Below, in pieces: positions 23,213 through 32,216 of a stretch of 64,000 nt of DNA. The notes below the pieces were generated by a model. That model saw nothing but the letters and a program-made list of their open reading frames with translations, had not been told where the DNA came from and did not search any database. The position numbers and the translations under genes are program-made. This DNA is from Centrapalus pauciflorus (lineage: Eukaryota; Streptophyta; Magnoliopsida; Asterales; Asteraceae): assembly GCA_020465985.1 (NCBI GenBank), contig JAANYP010003725.1:836501-900500 (forward strand), written 5' to 3'. How positions within the stretch are numbered: position 1 is the first letter of the stretch; every line of letters begins with the position of its first letter.

Positions 23213-23228
23213 TCATGTCCCCCTTAAG
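23213..23228 (-). other. Polypurine tract of the inner Gypsy
   Basis: On the minus strand AAGGGGGACATGA immediately precedes the 3' LTR, the expected place for plus-strand priming. Confidence 0.75.
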
Positions 23229-23247
23229 AAAATTTCGTCCTCGAAAT

Positions 23248-25140
23248 TTAGATTTTGAACAAATTTGGATAGCGTTTCTTCATGTCAGCTTCTGGTTCCC
23301 AAGTGGCTTTTGACCCTTTATGATGTTTCCATTGGACTTTTACAATTGGAATTTCTTTGTTTCGTAACACTTTGATCTTCTTATCAAGGATAGCTTCAGG
23401 TTCTTCCACATATGCTAGTTTTTCGTTTACTTGTACATCTTTATATGTAACCTTTTTCACTTCATCGGACAAACACTTACGAAGATTTGACACGTGGAAC
23501 GCATTATGCAGGTTTCCTAGTTCTGGGGGTAATTCTAGACGATAAGCTACGTTGCCAATTCGCTCCGTGATTGCAAACGGCCCAATAAACCTAGGACTCA
23601 GCTTCCCTCTTTTTCTAAACCTTACAATTCCTTTCCAAGGGGATACCTTCAAGAAAACGCGATCGCCTGGGTGGAACACTACTGTTCTCCTTTTCTTATC
23701 AGCATAACTCTTTTGACGACTCTGAGCTGTTTTCAAACGTTCTCTAATTTGGTCTACCTTGGTCGCTGTTTCTTGTATTAACTCAGGGCCCAATTGTCTT
23801 CTTTCACCAACCTCATACCAACACAATGGTGTCCGACATTTTCGTCCGTATAATGCTTCATATGGTGCTGCTTGTATGCTGGAATGATAACTATTATTAT
23901 AAGCGAATTCAACCAATGGCAGATGTTCGTCCCAATTCCCTCCAAAATCTATTACACAAGTTCGCAGCATATCTTCTAATGTTTGAATTGTGCGTTCACT
24001 TTGTCCATCCGTCTGAGGATGGTAAGCAGTGCTCATTTTTATCTGGGTACCTAACTCTCGTTGAAAGCTCCTCCAGAACTTTGAGGTGAATCGACTGTCA
24101 CGATCTGACACTATAGATACTGGTACTCCATGTAAGGACACAATCTCCATTATGTATATTCGTGCTAGTTTGTCTAACGGAAATGTCTCTTTAATGGGTA
24201 AAAAGTGGGCTGACTTGGTTAGACGGTCAACTATTACCCATATGGCATCATGTCCTTTCTGGGTTTTCGGAAGCTTAGTCACAAAGTCCATTGTGATGTG
24301 ATCCCATTTCCACTCTGGAATTTCGAGCGGTTGTAAGTCTCCATAAGGCTTTTGATGTTCAGCTTTAACCTGTTGACAAGTTAAACACTTTTCTACCCAC
24401 TTTCCAACATCTCTTTTCATTGCTGGCCACCAATAGTTATTTTTCAAATCTCTATACATTTTCACACTGCCTGGATGTACTGAATACCTTGTATTGTGTG
24501 CTTCAGCCAATACATGGTTTCGTAATCCTCCTATTGATGGAATCCAAACTCTTCCCTCAAAGCATAATATCCCCCTCCCGTCCATGGTTAGCTGCTTCTC
24601 ATAACCTTTTATTCTTTCTGCACATTGTTTACTTTCCTTGAGGACTTCCTGTTGTTTCTCTTTGACTTGATCTAGGAAATTAAGACGTACTTCCATGATA
24701 CACAACTTGACCATTGTAGCTCTTCCACTTGTTTTTCGACTTAGCGCATCAGCTACTACATTAGCTTTTCCTGGATGGTATAATATTTCACAGTCATAAT
24801 CTTTTAGTAATTCCAACCATCTCCTTTGTCTCATATTCAATTCCTTCTGAGTGAATATGTATTTCAAGCTTTTGTGATCTGTATAAATTTCACATTTTTC
24901 TCCGTACAAATAGTGACGCCATAACTTTAATGCAAACACCACAGCTGCCAACTCTAAATCATGTGTTGGGTATTTTTTCTCATGTACTTTGAGTTGTCGG
25001 GATGCGTAAGCTATCACTTTGCCATGTTGCATCAAAACACATCCTAATCCATTTAGGGATGCATCACTATACACGACAAATCCACCTCTTCCCTCCGGTA
25101 GAGATAAAATAGGTGCACTCACCAATTTCTTCTTTAACAT
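23248..25140 (-). CDS. Inner Gypsy pol, C-terminal part: RNase H, integrase, chromodomain
   Basis: 630 codons continuing the upstream polyprotein frame after a TAG. Residues about 1-135 are RNase H (VVYSDASLNGLGCVLMQ, LELAAVVFALKLWRHYL, ADALSRK). Integrase follows, with an HHCC zinc site (HNTRYSVHPG, CLTC) and the D,D,E triad in HITMDFVTKLP, SIVSDRDSRFTS and DGQSERTIQTLEDM. The last 50 residues form a chromodomain-like segment (VKVQWKHHKGSKATWEPE), which in chromoviruses targets integration to marked chromatin. The Met at 25140 follows the stop directly and is not a natural start. The protein needs the upstream part to be made. Confidence 0.93.
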   Translation of the reverse strand: MLKKKLVSAPILSLPEGRGGFVVYSDASLNGLGCVLMQHGKVIAYASRQLKVHEKKYPTHDLELAAVVFALKLWRHYLYGEKCEIYTDHKSLKYIFTQKELNMRQRRWLELLKDYDCEILYHPGKANVVADALSRKTSGRATMVKLCIMEVRLNFLDQVKEKQQEVLKESKQCAERIKGYEKQLTMDGRGILCFEGRVWIPSIGGLRNHVLAEAHNTRYSVHPGSVKMYRDLKNNYWWPAMKRDVGKWVEKCLTCQQVKAEHQKPYGDLQPLEIPEWKWDHITMDFVTKLPKTQKGHDAIWVIVDRLTKSAHFLPIKETFPLDKLARIYIMEIVSLHGVPVSIVSDRDSRFTSKFWRSFQRELGTQIKMSTAYHPQTDGQSERTIQTLEDMLRTCVIDFGGNWDEHLPLVEFAYNNSYHSSIQAAPYEALYGRKCRTPLCWYEVGERRQLGPELIQETATKVDQIRERLKTAQSRQKSYADKKRRTVVFHPGDRVFLKVSPWKGIVRFRKRGKLSPRFIGPFAITERIGNVAYRLELPPELGNLHNAFHVSNLRKCLSDEVKKVTYKDVQVNEKLAYVEEPEAILDKKIKVLRNKEIPIVKVQWKHHKGSKATWEPEADMKKRYPNLFKI

Positions 25141-27777
25141 CTAAAATGTTTCCTCTCTCGCTTCATTCCATTCATATTTAGCACTCTTTCGTGTTAATGA
25201 TGTAAGCGGTGCGGCAATCTTGGAGAAGTCTTGTATGAATCTTCTATAATAACCTGCCAAGCCTAGAAAGCTACGAACTTCTGTTGGAGTTCGCGGTTTT
25301 TCCCATTTGGTTATTGCTTCTACCTTTCCAGGATCAACTTTAATACCTTCATGACTTACTACATGTCCCAAAAATTGCACCTCTTTCAACCAAAACTCAC
25401 ATTTCGAGAACTTTGCATAAAGTTTTTCTTTCTTTAAAAGTTCCAATATGATCCTGAGATGCCGGGAATGCTCTTCTTCAGATTTGGAATAAATGAGAAT
25501 ATCATCTATAAAGACGATCACAAACTTATCCAAATAAGGTTTACAGACTCGATTCATTAAGTCCATAAAAGCTGCAGGTGCATTGGTCAAACCAAACGGC
25601 ATAACTAAAAATTCATAATGTCCATACCTTGTCCTAAATGCCGTTTTTGGTATGTCAGATTCTTTGACTTTCAATTGATGATACCCTGACCTTAGATCAA
25701 TCTTTGAAAAATGGCTAGCTCCTTGAAGTTGATCAAAAAGGTCATCAATTCTTGGGAGTGGATACTTGTTTTTGATAGTGACTTTATTCAATTCCCTATA
25801 ATCAATGCACAACCTCATTGACCCATCCTTTTTCTTTACAAATAGTACTGGAGCTCCCCAAGGTGAGACACTTGGCCTAATGAATCCTTTATCTAATAGC
25901 TCCTGGAGTTGGTTTTTCAATTCATTCATTTCCATAGGGGCCAATCGATATGGGGCCTTGGATAGAGGGGCTGTTCCAGGTACTAAATCAATGGCAAACT
26001 CTACTTGCCGATCGGGAGGTAACCCAGGTAAATCTTCTGGAAACACTTCAGGAAAATCTCGAACAACGAGAATGTCATTGAGATTTGAGCATTTCTTTCC
26101 TTTCTCAATAACATGAGCCAAGTAAGCTATGCATCCTTTACGAAGACATTTTCGGGCTTGAATCGAGGTTAGAAAGTTAGATGATGTCAGGTTTTGTTCT
26201 CCCCGGAAAATTACTTCTTTTCCTTCAGGTGTGTAAAATTTAACAGACTTGGTCTTGCAAAGAATTGATGCGTTATTTTTGGACATCCAATCCATACCAA
26301 TGATAATATCAAATTCTCCTAACGGCATTGGAATTAGGTCAATAGGTAACTTATTCCCTTCGACTTCTATGTCACAGTCAGGACACCATTTATTCAAATA
26401 TATTCGTTCATTGTTGGCTATTTCTACCTCTATCCCTAATTTCATATGCACAACAGGTAATGATAATGTCTCACATAGACGACGGGATATGAATGATCTA
26501 GATGCGCCCGAATCGAACAATACTTTAGCGTAAGCTGAGTTGATTATGAGTGTACCTGAGACAACATCATTGATTTCTCTAGCCTTCTGTGCAGTCATCT
26601 GAAATGCTCTTCCAATGGTCTTGTTTGATGTTCGATTTTCTTTCACAGTGGTGGTCCCTGTATGTGTTTTGTTTGTTGCTCCCCCTTTTGTGTCAGTTCG
26701 TTGGGGACAGTCAGGTGCTAAATGGTTAGGATCTTGACAAATAAAACACCTACGATTTTTCACGAGACAGTCGCGGGTTTTATGACCCATTCTTCCACAC
26801 GTAAAACAAGCACCTGTATTTGCCAGACATGGCTTATCACCATGAAACTTCCCACAATTATCACAAGCTTTTCCCTTTTTGTCAATGCCGTATCGATTAC
26901 CCGATCCTGCATTATGGAATCGAAATGCATTGTTCTCATGAGTCTTTCCTTTAAACTTCTTGTTTTCTAGATGACGTGTTTTCTCTTCTTCCCATTTCCT
27001 CTTGTCAACCCTTCCTTCGTCTTTCTTTCTTCCATACTCTCTCTCAGCCACCAATGCTGCTTCTACTGCTTCACGATAAGTTCTTGGTTGAGTCATTGTT
27101 GTCGGCTCCCTGATGGTGGTTTTTAATCCGACAACAAACCTTTTTGCTTTTAGCATTTCAGTGGCTACAAGGTAGGTAGCAAAGCGAGACATTTCAGTAA
27201 ATCTATTGGCATATTCCGTAACAGTTTGAGTGCCTTGTTTCAGATTCAGAAATTGTTCTTCAAGAGCATCTAGCAGACCTTGAGAACAATATTCATCCAG
27301 AAAGTACCTCTTAAATTCTTCCCACATGACATTTTCTATGTCTCCCATACCAATTGTTTCCATTAACATTTCCCACCAATGGATGGCTGTTCCCCGCAGC
27401 ATCATGGTGGCATAAACTACTTTCCTATTATCCCCACACCTACTTATGCGAAAGATGTTCTCCATTACTTTTATCCAGTTTGTCGATTTAATTGGATCAG
27501 CTTCTCCATTAAATTCTGGAGGGTTAGCACTTACAAATTCCTTGTATGTGCACTCTCTTTCTCCCGTAGAATTATTGGGTCTTTGACGAAACCCTTGTTC
27601 TTCTAGTATACCAGGTACGGCAGCCCGTAACATCCGAACAAATTCTTGGGATAGGTTTGGTTCTGATTCGTTGTTAGTGACCCGAGGTCTGGTTCTTGGT
27701 CTGCCTCTTCGGCCTGCTGCAGGTGGGGTGATCATAGGAATTGGTTCAGGAGACTCCTCTCTTCTAGACGGTGCCAT
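25141..27777 (-). CDS. Inner Gypsy gag, protease and reverse transcriptase
   Basis: 878 codons ending at TAG 25141-25143. The start MAPSRREESPEP at 27777 is preferred over an upstream Met at 27819 because the intervening residues are lysine-rich and atypical. Gag spans about 75-250 (WEEFKRYFLDEYCSQG, VTEYANRFTEMSR). Three Cys/His knuckles span 305-357 (CDNC, CFTCGRMGHKTRDC, CFICQDPNHLAPDC). Protease DSGA is at about 422-425. RT runs from about 590, with the catalytic FIDDILIYSK at about 756. The frame resumes after the TAG as RNase H, so one nonsense change, probably from CAG, splits an otherwise complete polyprotein. Confidence 0.94.
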   Translation of the reverse strand: MAPSRREESPEPIPMITPPAAGRRGRPRTRPRVTNNESEPNLSQEFVRMLRAAVPGILEEQGFRQRPNNSTGERECTYKEFVSANPPEFNGEADPIKSTNWIKVMENIFRISRCGDNRKVVYATMMLRGTAIHWWEMLMETIGMGDIENVMWEEFKRYFLDEYCSQGLLDALEEQFLNLKQGTQTVTEYANRFTEMSRFATYLVATEMLKAKRFVVGLKTTIREPTTMTQPRTYREAVEAALVAEREYGRKKDEGRVDKRKWEEEKTRHLENKKFKGKTHENNAFRFHNAGSGNRYGIDKKGKACDNCGKFHGDKPCLANTGACFTCGRMGHKTRDCLVKNRRCFICQDPNHLAPDCPQRTDTKGGATNKTHTGTTTVKENRTSNKTIGRAFQMTAQKAREINDVVSGTLIINSAYAKVLFDSGASRSFISRRLCETLSLPVVHMKLGIEVEIANNERIYLNKWCPDCDIEVEGNKLPIDLIPMPLGEFDIIIGMDWMSKNNASILCKTKSVKFYTPEGKEVIFRGEQNLTSSNFLTSIQARKCLRKGCIAYLAHVIEKGKKCSNLNDILVVRDFPEVFPEDLPGLPPDRQVEFAIDLVPGTAPLSKAPYRLAPMEMNELKNQLQELLDKGFIRPSVSPWGAPVLFVKKKDGSMRLCIDYRELNKVTIKNKYPLPRIDDLFDQLQGASHFSKIDLRSGYHQLKVKESDIPKTAFRTRYGHYEFLVMPFGLTNAPAAFMDLMNRVCKPYLDKFVIVFIDDILIYSKSEEEHSRHLRIILELLKKEKLYAKFSKCEFWLKEVQFLGHVVSHEGIKVDPGKVEAITKWEKPRTPTEVRSFLGLAGYYRRFIQDFSKIAAPLTSLTRKSAKYEWNEAREETF

Positions 27778-27951
27778 TGTCTGAAATTTTTTTTTTTTAT
27801 TAGAATATTTTAACTTCATATTCTAAGTTAGTAACTATTTACAATAGTCAAATTGAGCATTATGTACTTGATCACAATGATTATTTTAACTAGAAATCGT
27901 TTATTCATTTCATAGAGAATTTCTTATTCGTAGAAAAAGTACATAACACTT

Positions 27952-28788
27952 TTATGGTCTTATATTGGGAGATGATTCTCCGTTAGGTCCAGGGGGTGGC
28001 GGTTGATATCTTATTGGTTGTTGTCCATACAACATCATCCTTAAACGTGCATTGTCTATGTCTAAAGCATTTGCCCTTGCTCGTTCTGCCTGTAATTGTT
28101 GTCTAACTTCTCGTAGCTCGTGTCTGAGAATGATTATCTCTTCATGTGAATGTTCATTCTCTTCTATTAAGGCATCTATTTGCTCCATCCTATGTTCCAT
28201 CATTGCCTCGAGATCCTGATTTTGCACACGTCGCATGGCTATTTCTTCCACCATTGAATTGAATTCCGGTAGGCTCAAGGTTCTAGTTCCGACGGTTGTT
28301 TCGTCATCTGTTAGTCCTGCTTCTGGTTCAGGTTCTTCATTTTCTTCTGGAGATGGTGGTGGTGCTAAGACAGGAGCACCCCAGTTTTCTGCTTCCCATG
28401 GAAAAGGCACTTGGAAGTTCATAGGATGTTCTTCGTCATCATCTTCAATCTCTATTTCGACCTCTACGAATTGAGCGTCTTGCATAAGATTATTGAGGTT
28501 TTCTTCTGGGGCATCTTCTTTAGGATTCTCTTCAGGGTTTTCTTCAGGTTCTTCTTCCGGGTCTTCTTCAGGATCTTCCTCCATATATTCTTCCGGATCT
28601 TCTTCTGGATCTTCCTCCGGGTCTTCCTCTGGATCTTCCTCCGGATCTTCCTCTGGATCTTCCTCCATAGGCATATTATTATTTATGTGGTCTCTTAATG
28701 GTTGGGGTTCTTGAAAGTTATCAGGTGTTTCTTCCACCCACCCAGCATTTGATGATTCTCCATTATACGAATCGTTACCATTTGCCAT
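27952..28788 (-). CDS. Extra acidic coiled-coil ORF upstream of gag (unknown function)
   Basis: A 278-residue ORF between the primer-binding site and gag of the inner Gypsy, same strand, ending 175 bp before the gag start. Residues about 43-95 are tandem EEDPE pentapeptides, encoded by 15-bp DNA repeats. Residues about 110-160 remain acidic and proline-rich. Residues about 175-255 look like a long amphipathic coiled coil (ALIEENEHSHEEIIILRHEL, QLQAERARANALDIDNARL). The tail is proline-rich. It has no retroviral motif and I do not recognise the family. Extra ORFs are known in some plant Gypsy lineages. The ORF is intact, which in such a young element is compatible with function but does not prove it. 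Confidence 0.75.
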   Translation of the reverse strand: MANGNDSYNGESSNAGWVEETPDNFQEPQPLRDHINNNMPMEEDPEEDPEEDPEEDPEEDPEEDPEEYMEEDPEEDPEEEPEENPEENPKEDAPEENLNNLMQDAQFVEVEIEIEDDDEEHPMNFQVPFPWEAENWGAPVLAPPPSPEENEEPEPEAGLTDDETTVGTRTLSLPEFNSMVEEIAMRRVQNQDLEAMMEHRMEQIDALIEENEHSHEEIIILRHELREVRQQLQAERARANALDIDNARLRMMLYGQQPIRYQPPPPGPNGESSPNIRP

Positions 28789-28885
28789 CTGTAATATATA
28801 TATTTTTATTTTTGCTTAAAATCGTAAAAATATTTAAATTTTTTTTTTACTCAATTACCTTCAAAAATTACACATTTTTTTTACC

Positions 28886-28943
28886 CCTTAACGGTCGAGA
28901 ATATAGCCGTTCAACGGCTATATCTCTTCTCTTCCTCTATAAA
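28886..28943 (+). promoter_or_regulatory. Promoter-like block: AACGG motifs, palindrome and TATA box
   Basis: TTAACGGTCG at 28888 is followed by an 11-bp-arm palindrome at 28901-28923 (ATATAGCCGTT, C, AACGGCTATAT) and TATAAA at 28938-28943, about 85 bp before the ATG of the plus-strand ORF at 29028. AACGG is the core of plant M-phase Myb-binding elements. Whether it is used here is unknown. Confidence 0.5.
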
Positions 28944-29027
28944 TTCATCACAATATTATCACTTCTTTACACTATCTTTAAAATCCTCTCTATTCCAATA
29001 TTACTACTTTCTCCCATAAATTCCAAG

Positions 29028-29189
29028 ATGGTTAAACTCATTCATTTGTTTGCAATCATACTCATCCCGGTGATGATTTATCTGCATTCACTTCTTGAAT
29101 CTGAAGAGAGGCCGCCATTTTATTTTCTTGCTACCATCATTATGGTACTACTTCCCATATCCATGGCTATGGAGTGGTACTGGCTTTAA
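29028..29189 (+). CDS. Antisense 53-aa two-span membrane ORF inside the inner Gypsy leader
   Basis: Runs opposite to the retrotransposon, between its primer site and the acidic ORF. It begins ATGGTTAAACTC (29028) and encodes 53 residues: a basic start, a hydrophobic span at about 5-20 (LIHLFAIILIPVMIYL), a polar loop LESEERPP, a second span at about 31-47, and the ending EWYWL. A TATA box lies 85 bp upstream with a CT-rich leader, and AATAAT-like words follow the stop. I do not recognise the protein. It may be a captured host gene fragment, an antisense ORF of the element, or chance. The promoter layout is the main argument for a real transcription unit. Confidence 0.45.
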   Translation: MVKLIHLFAIILIPVMIYLHSLLESEERPPFYFLATIIMVLLPISMAMEWYWL

Positions 29190-29333
29190 TATTGTAATAC
29201 TTATGTAACCGTAATAATGCCATAAAATTATTTTGTGGTGAATTTATTATTAAAGTTTTTTTTTTATCGAATATTTATTTTAGAAGTTTAAGTTTAGATT
29301 CTAATTTAGATACCTAATTCTCTTAAACTAAAT

Positions 29334-29345
29334 TCTCTGATACCA
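29334..29345 (-). other. Primer-binding site of the inner Gypsy
   Basis: On the minus strand TGGTATCAGAGA begins 2 bp after the 5' LTR, complementary to initiator methionine tRNA. Confidence 0.85.
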
Positions 29346-29347
29346 CA

Positions 29348-32211
29348 TGTGACACCCCTCACTTTCCATACTATAACAATACCCTATATAGCATGGTATG
29401 TGGGGCGGAGTCAAATTTATCATACAATGGATCGACTCGTGGCGAAAGTACATAACAACTATTATTCTTTAACAGTGTTTTAGTACAACTTATTCAAACA
29501 AAATACATAATACATAATTCGGAAATTAAAACATTGACAAATTATTCATAAACTTTCTCTTTTCCCTTGCCATTTGAGGTTCCTTCCTCAGTACCTGAGT
29601 ATAAACATGTAAGGGTGAGCGACAACGCCCAGCAAGTACTAATCACCTTGGTTGGAATAATGTGATTTAAAAATAATTTATAACTGGTAAGAAAATGTAT
29701 AAAAATAACATTTTTGTGAAAATATATTTTCCGTGAAGTTAATACAGCGGCTGGCAACTGAAAGCTGTGAAGAAATCATGATACAAGGAAATTGATTTCT
29801 TCATTTCATACCCGAGTTAAATGGGTACGTTTGTGAATGAAATTAATTGCTACTATTTTCATAAAAACTTTCCATCCTTTATCGTTATAAAATTTACTGG
29901 TATATTATTACCCGGATAAATCACAGAGAAATATCCTTCGTGCCATCTCAAAAGGCTTCGCCATTTTGGCGTCATTATGTTGCCATCTCAAAAGGCTATA
30001 TCATTATTATAATATTACCAGTATCCTTACATTGATATTCACGAAGTCATACCAACAACGATTATGCAAAAATTATATAACTTTAAATAAATAACGTCAC
30101 AGTTCCAATATCATAAAAATACTGAATTACGACATAAATCATATAAACATCGCAGAGTCGAATATAATGATTCAGCATCATGAATAGAATAATAGGCTCA
30201 AAGTGGAAGTGATTAGAAACTTACAGTAGTCCAGAAACGGTTATAAGAATTTCGTAAGAGAGAAGTAGAAAAATACTCAAAATACGACTCTTTGTTTAAT
30301 AGTGATATTTATGAGTATTGGTACGATTTTCATTCGAAGGAAATGCGTCAATTTATAGCCTCAATATTTCGACAGTTTACGTATTTCACGCGTATGTAGA
30401 CAAACTACCGACGCTCGTTGTCAGTCGAAACGCTTCCTACCGACACTTTCAATTCATTTTACCTCTTTGTGTAATAATGCATATTTATAAAATATACCCT
30501 TAATCTATCATATATTTACATATAACACCCCTCGTCTATTATAAATTTTATTTAACACCTCTTTATGAATATAATTATTAGAGTTAATTACAAAAATGGT
30601 CACTGTGGTTTGTTCAAAAATTTGGATTTGGTCCCTGAACTTTCAATTTTGCAGAAACGGTCCTTATTTTCATAGTTTGTTTGCAATTTTGGTCCCTCAA
30701 CCTATTAACTTTTTAAATATGACCAAATTACCCTTATTTTGATGCAAACTATAGGGACCATTTCTACAATTAATTTTTTAACTCTTTTTTATTCTTAATT
30801 AAATAAATTATTTTTTAGTGTTACTTAAATTTAATAAACTATAAAAATAGAAAAGAATTATTTAATTATTTATGTTGTTTCATAAATGATTTAGATATTT
30901 TTAGTCTTAATTAATTTTAATTTACTATAATCAAAGTGTAAACCAATCAAAATTTATAATCGAAAAAATCATTCATATTTAGAAATTATTTTCTAGAGGT
31001 TTCGTATATAAAATATTATAAAAATATTTGACTCTATAATTATTTATGTTGGTTCATAAATTTATAATAAAAATATGTTTGTTGGTCAAATATATTTTAC
31101 TTTCTTCTTAAATAAAATCGGCCAAAGATTCTATTTTATAATCCGTTCACATTTGTATCAAAGCAAGGTGATAATGGTAAATTGATAAATCTAAATGGTT
31201 TAAATTTTTAAGGTGTCGATTTAATCGGATTAAAATGAAAACTCAAATTGAAAGACAAAAGAAGATTGAAAACCTGATTATATTTCTCAATTTTTATGTA
31301 AAGGTCTGACAAACCAAAGTTGATTATTAAAGCTGTTAATCATGAATCTCAAAGATGTTGTATGGACCTAAAATTTTAAATCGTTTTTGGTGTAATTAAA
31401 AATTAGAACGATAAAATAATTGATACGTTAAATAAAAAAATTTGAGTTGTCTTAGATCATTTGGAAGTTTTTTTTTACTCGGTCAAATTAAACGTTAAAT
31501 TTTTATTTATTTAAGTTCTTTAACATTTTTAACTTTAATTAAATTGTTGGTTCATAAATAATTTTTTTTATAATTTATTAAAGTTAATTAACACTAAAAA
31601 TAAAGTAGAGTCAACTATATAAATGGTCTTTGTGGTTTGATTAACATAAATATTTTTTATTATAAATGTATGAACCAGTATAAATAATTATAGAGAAAAA
31701 ATTTCTTTAAAACCTTTAAAAAATAATTTCTAAACATAAATGATTTTTTCGATTATAAATTTGCTTGGTTTACACTTTGATTATTGTAAATTAAAATTAA
31801 TTAAGACTAAAAATATCTAAATCATCTATGAACCAACATAAATAATTAAATAATTCTTTTCTATTTTTTATAGTTTAATAAGTTTAAGTAACACTAAAAA
31901 ATATTTATTTAATTAAGAATAAAAAATAGTTAAAAAATTAATTGTAGAAATGGTCCCTATAGTTTGCATCAAAATAAGGGTAATTTGGTCATATTAGAAA
32001 AGTTAATAGGTTGAGGGACCAAAATTGCAAACAAACTATGAAAATAAGGACCGTTTCTGCAAAATTGAAAGTTCAGGGACCAAATTCAAATTTCAGGACA
32101 AACCACAGGGATCATTTTTGTAATTAACTCTAATTATTATCACTATATGTAAAATGCGATACGGTTTAATAATTACCTGCTAATTTCTTGATAAATTTTC
32201 GGGATGTTACA
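29348..32211 (-). repeat. 5' LTR of the inner Gypsy, containing a MULE insertion
   Basis: Matches 21908-23212 except for the insertion at 30581-32130 and its duplicated 9 bp. It is the upstream LTR in the element's orientation, so the insertion lies between the LTR outer edge and most of the LTR body. Confidence 0.94.
30581..32130. mobile_element. Foldback Mutator-type non-autonomous element
   Basis: Ends GAGTTAATTACAAAAATGG and, in reverse complement, GAGTTAATTACAAAAATGAT. A perfect 9-bp TSD TAATTATTA lies at 30572-30580 and 32131-32139, the Mutator signature. The arms are unusually long: sequence from 30600 to about 30960 returns inverted at about 31750-32110, so the whole unit can form a stem of roughly 400 bp. 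No transposase is encoded. It is absent from the other LTR, so it arrived after the inner Gypsy. Confidence 0.9.
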
Positions 32212-32216
32212 ACATC

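Larger units (their letters stand above)
21908..32211 (-). mobile_element. Inner Ty3/Gypsy chromovirus, minus strand
   Basis: LTRs at 21908-23212 and 29348-32211 (the latter containing a 1550-bp insertion) and a perfect TSD ACATC (21903-21907 and 32212-32216) define it. Read on the minus strand the ends are TGTAACATCCC and GGTGTCACA. Its coding order is an extra acidic ORF, then gag, protease and RT, a TAG, then RNase H, integrase and chromodomain. It is a Tekay-type chromovirus like its host but a different family: LTRs and leader are unrelated and the proteins clearly diverged. I counted 11 substitutions between the 1305-bp LTRs. Confidence 0.95.

Noticed and set aside
28411..28714. Plus-strand ORFs with FFRIFF or SSGSSSG repeats
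   Set aside because: Antisense shadows of the EEDPE repeat in the extra Gypsy ORF.
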